Assembly: GCA_947504205.1 (NCBI GenBank)
Contig: CANNGL010000003.1
Location: 558,001 to 622,000 of the forward strand
DNA length: 64,000 nt
Reading direction: 5' to 3'
From: an uncultured Litoreibacter sp.
Lineage (GTDB): Bacteria; Pseudomonadota; Alphaproteobacteria; Rhodobacterales; Rhodobacteraceae
Position 1 is the stretch's first letter, and each line of letters opens with the position of its first letter. Below are positions 61,639-64,000 of the stretch, in pieces. The notes beneath the pieces were generated by a model. The model was not told the origin of the DNA and did not search any database. It worked only from the letters and a program-made list of their open reading frames with translations. Made by a program: the position numbers and the translations under genes.

Positions 61639-62721
61639 TTATTGCGGGATGTCGCCTGTCAAACCTTCGACATAGAAGTTCATGCCTGCCAGTGTTCCAT
61701 CGTCTGCAGTTTCGCCATCAGCCAACCAGTCGGAACCGTCTTGCTTTTTGAGTGGACCAGTAAAGACGTGGTAAGAGCCGTCTGAGATGCTGGCTTTGAG
61801 AGCTAGCGCTTCGGCCTTGACGTCGGCTGGAACGGCGTCAGAAATTTCGCCGATTTCAACCATGCCCGGCGCGATGCCATCCCATGTGTCTTTCGATTCC
61901 CATGTGCCATCCATGACCGCTTTGACGCGGTCGATATAATAGGGTGCCCAATTGTCGATGATGGAAGAAACCCGTGGCATCGGAGCGTACTCGCCCATAT
62001 CGGAGGCTTGACCAAAGGTGATCACGTTGCCAGCTTTTTGTGCCGCTGCCTGTGGAGCAGTTGAGTCCGTGTGCTGCAAGATCACGTCAGCACCTTGCTC
62101 GATCAGCGCAGTCGCCGCGTCAGCTTCCTTGGCCGGATCAAACCACGTGTAGGCCCAAACGATGTTGAACTCTACGTCGGGGTTTACTTTCTTGGCGTGA
62201 ATATAGGCCGCATTGATACCGCGAATAACCTCGGGAATCGGGAAAGAGGCGATGTAGCCAATCTTGTTGGTCTTGGTCATTTTGCCAGCGATGTGGCCTT
62301 GAACGGCACGGCCCTCGTAGAAGCGAGCGGAGTAGGTCGATACGTTCGGATGTTCACGCTTATAGCCTGTGGCATGTTCGAATTTTACGTCCGGGAATTT
62401 TCCAGCGACCGCATTCGTTGGGTCCATATAACCAAAGGATGTTGTGAAGATAATGTTGGCTCCTGAAAGGGCCATTTGCGTGATTACACGCTCAGCATCG
62501 GCACCTTCCGGAACGTTCTCCTGGAAAATGGTCTCAACTTTGTCACCAAAAGCCTCTTCAACGGCCAGACGCCCTTGATCGTGCTCATAGGTCCAGCCGC
62601 CGTCGCCAACCGGGCCAACATAGACAAAACCAACTTTGGTTTTTGCATGGCCATCGGCGAATGCCGTACCGGTCAGGGCCATGGCAGCAGCAGCCGTGGC
62701 AATAAGTGTTCTTCTTAACAT
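61639..62721 (-). CDS. BMP-family substrate-binding lipoprotein-like protein (nucleoside uptake)
   Basis: The 360-residue product starts at ATG 62721 (GGGGAGA upstream). It has a signal peptide (L-I-A-T-A-A-A-A-M-A-L core, cleavage near A-F-A), without an obvious lipobox Cys. The mature protein has the BMP pattern V-G-F-V-Y-V-G-P-V-G-D-G-G-W and F-T-T-S-F-G-Y-M-D. BMP-family proteins bind purine nucleosides for ABC import. The two permease genes lie upstream on the same strand. Confidence 0.92.
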   Translation of the reverse strand: MLRRTLIATAAAAMALTGTAFADGHAKTKVGFVYVGPVGDGGWTYEHDQGRLAVEEAFGDKVETIFQENVPEGADAERVITQMALSGANIIFTTSFGYMDPTNAVAGKFPDVKFEHATGYKREHPNVSTYSARFYEGRAVQGHIAGKMTKTNKIGYIASFPIPEVIRGINAAYIHAKKVNPDVEFNIVWAYTWFDPAKEADAATALIEQGADVILQHTDSTAPQAAAQKAGNVITFGQASDMGEYAPMPRVSSIIDNWAPYYIDRVKAVMDGTWESKDTWDGIAPGMVEIGEISDAVPADVKAEALALKASISDGSYHVFTGPLKKQDGSDWLADGETADDGTLAGMNFYVEGLTGDIPQ

Positions 62722-62758
62722 ATGGAATCTCCCCAAGTTTATGAGCGGTATATACGCC

Positions 62759-63703
62759 TCAGGACGAGGCATGGAAAGCGCGTCCCAGACAGGCGGGGGC
62801 TGCAAGCGACATTCGCGCTTTGCCCCCTTTGCGTGGCGCGGACATGATAACCAGTACGAGGATGGTTATCAGATAGGGTGACATGGACAAGTATTCGACT
62901 GGTATTGCCATGCCAGCCGCCTGCAGATTGAGCTGCAAAACTGTGACGCCGCCGAAAAGATAAGCGCCCAGCAAAACACGCAGCGGTCGCCATGATGCGA
63001 AAACCACGATGGCAAGCGCAATCCATCCGGCTCCCGCAGTCATACCCTCCGTCCATTGCGGCACACGGATCAGGCTGAGATAGGCGCCGCCTAGCCCCGC
63101 ACAGGCACCACCAAACGCAATCGCCATCAGACGCACACGGATAACTTTGTAACCGAGGGCGTGAGCCGCGTCGTGATTTTCGCCGACGGCGCGCAGGATT
63201 AACCCGGCACGCGTGTATTTCAATGTAGCCCAGACTGCGGCAACCAGAGCGAGCGTCAGGTAGACCATAAGGTCGTGGTTGAACACAATTGGGCCTAGAT
63301 AGGGGATGTCGCTGAGAAGCGGAAAATCGATTTTCTCAGTACTTGGTGGTTTGATACCGACATAGGATTGGCCGAGCAGGGAAGACAGGCCGAGACCAAA
63401 CAGGGTCAGCGCCAGTCCCGTGGCAACCTGATTGGACAGGAAAAACTGGGTCAGGACGCCAAAAATCATCGACAGGATCGCCGCACCAATGGCGGCACAG
63501 ATGAACCCCAGTACCGGAGAGCCGGTCTCTACCGCTATCGCAAAGCCACAAATCGCGCCGGTAATCATCATCCCCTCGACACCTAGGTTCAGAACCCCGG
63601 CTTTCTCGACAACTAGTTCCCCGATGGCGGCCAACAGGATCGGTGTAGCGGCGACCATCAGTGAAGCGATCAGCAGTGTAGGGGAGATTGCGCTTAGGTC
63701 CAT
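62759..63703 (-). CDS. BMP-type ABC transporter permease
   Basis: The 314-residue permease of the branched-chain/nucleoside class (BPD_transp_2) has about eight to nine helices and the conserved E-K-A-G-V-L-N-L-G-V-E-G-M-M near residue 32. GGGAG eight bases before the ATG supports the start. It is the second of two permeases in the operon; the ATPase gene would be outside the window. It ends 37 bp before the binding-protein gene. Confidence 0.92.
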   Translation of the reverse strand: MDLSAISPTLLIASLMVAATPILLAAIGELVVEKAGVLNLGVEGMMITGAICGFAIAVETGSPVLGFICAAIGAAILSMIFGVLTQFFLSNQVATGLALTLFGLGLSSLLGQSYVGIKPPSTEKIDFPLLSDIPYLGPIVFNHDLMVYLTLALVAAVWATLKYTRAGLILRAVGENHDAAHALGYKVIRVRLMAIAFGGACAGLGGAYLSLIRVPQWTEGMTAGAGWIALAIVVFASWRPLRVLLGAYLFGGVTVLQLNLQAAGMAIPVEYLSMSPYLITILVLVIMSAPRKGGKARMSLAAPACLGRAFHASS

Positions 63704-63788
63704 GATGCGGCTCCCTCAGACGCTTCGGTTGCACCCTGTAAGTGCTGCGTTTTCTTTGACCGGTGAAAGGAAGGTTTGCTGCGCATGA

Positions 63789-64000
63789 TTATGCTACCTC
63801 CGCCTTGCCAAAGCTCACGCGGTAGTTCGTCAGCACATCCACGGCGAGCAGGAAGAAAAGAAGCATTCCTTGGAACGCCTGAATGGCTGCGGCGGGGATG
63901 CCGAGCATAAGGGACGCAAGCTCCCCCCCGATATAGGTCAGCGCCATCAGAAGGCCCGCCAGCAGGATGCCAACCGGATGCAATCGCCCGAGGAAAGCCA
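63789..64000 (-). CDS. BMP-type ABC transporter permease (partial, runs off the window)
   Basis: The frame is open from the window edge to the stop at 63789, giving about 70 C-terminal residues (H-P-V-G-I-L-L-A-G-L-L-M-A-L and L-L-F-F-L-L-A-V-D-V-L near the end). This is the C-terminal end of the first permease of a BMP-type importer. It is 85 bp upstream of the second permease; the 5' part and the ATPase are beyond the window. Confidence 0.85.
   Translation of the reverse strand, partial: AFLGRLHPVGILLAGLLMALTYIGGELASLMLGIPAAAIQAFQGMLLFFLLAVDVLTNYRVSFGKAEVA

Overview
The window looks like a chromosomal segment of an alphaproteobacterium of the Rhodobacteraceae (Roseobacter-type). The evidence is the gene families and their order: a CbiX-cobHLIJM cobalamin operon, purEK beside DUF465, hsp20-DUF1150, pyk close to rpmI-rplT, lgt-MidA-like-pgeF behind ubiK, an Lrp gene divergent from trxB, a fused sat-cysC, DUF1800/DUF1501 behind pheS, and a Hint_2 protein. 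Coding density is high. Many genes are translationally coupled through ATGA, GTGA or TTGA overlaps. I see no IS element, prophage, CRISPR array, rRNA or tRNA.

Layout. 1-6596: cobalamin (corrin ring) operon running from a His-rich CbiX cobaltochelatase through cobH, a possible 39-codon ORF, cobL, cobI, a cbiG-cobJ fusion and cobM. 6676-13675: a small PilZ-like protein; a LysR regulator divergent from an operon of desaturase, TIM-barrel protein, DgcN, DgcA and D-amino-acid aminotransferase (D-glutamate/D-amino-acid catabolism); then two small paralogous exported proteins and DUF1244. 13677-20202: N-formylglutamate amidohydrolase divergent from pyk, a sulfotransferase, rpmI-rplT, an OmpA/MotB-like envelope protein and pheS (TTG start). 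20298-26847: DUF1800/DUF1501, a Flp-like pilin, a GNAT enzyme, a lone response regulator, methylmalonyl-CoA epimerase-DUF1467, an EI24 membrane protein and a nitroreductase. 26898-35835: topA with a coupled 40-aa membrane peptide, a lipase-like protein, purEK, hsp20 behind a sigma-32-type promoter, PhzF and sat-cysC. 36002-46498: hydroxyacid dehydrogenase, SH3 protein, inositol monophosphatase family enzyme, M3 peptidase, an amino-acid ABC permease and binding protein, an MFS exporter, ubiK, lgt, MidA-like, pgeF. 46799-57690: a small basic protein, two sulfotransferase-fold proteins, a Hint protein, Lrp/trxB, a lytic transglycosylase, a GcvT-type flavin dehydrogenase, a D-arginine-dehydrogenase-like oxidase and an aldo/keto reductase. 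57865-64000: a very unusual membrane-interrupted serine hydrolase, a four-cysteine MarR regulator divergent from an unknown exported protein with repeated operator boxes between them, and a BMP-type nucleoside ABC importer that runs off the end.

Best candidates for something undescribed: (1) the MarR/exported-protein pair at 60242-61586, with three copies of a CGAGTC-type box overlapping two divergent promoters that share one -35 region; (2) the 707-residue protein at 57865-59988, whose alpha/beta-hydrolase fold seems to be split by about nine membrane segments; (3) the D-glutamate operon that carries a lipid desaturase and a coupled TIM-barrel gene.

All functional calls rest on reading motifs and gene order. 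No database search was run, so family names for weakly conserved proteins are inferences.
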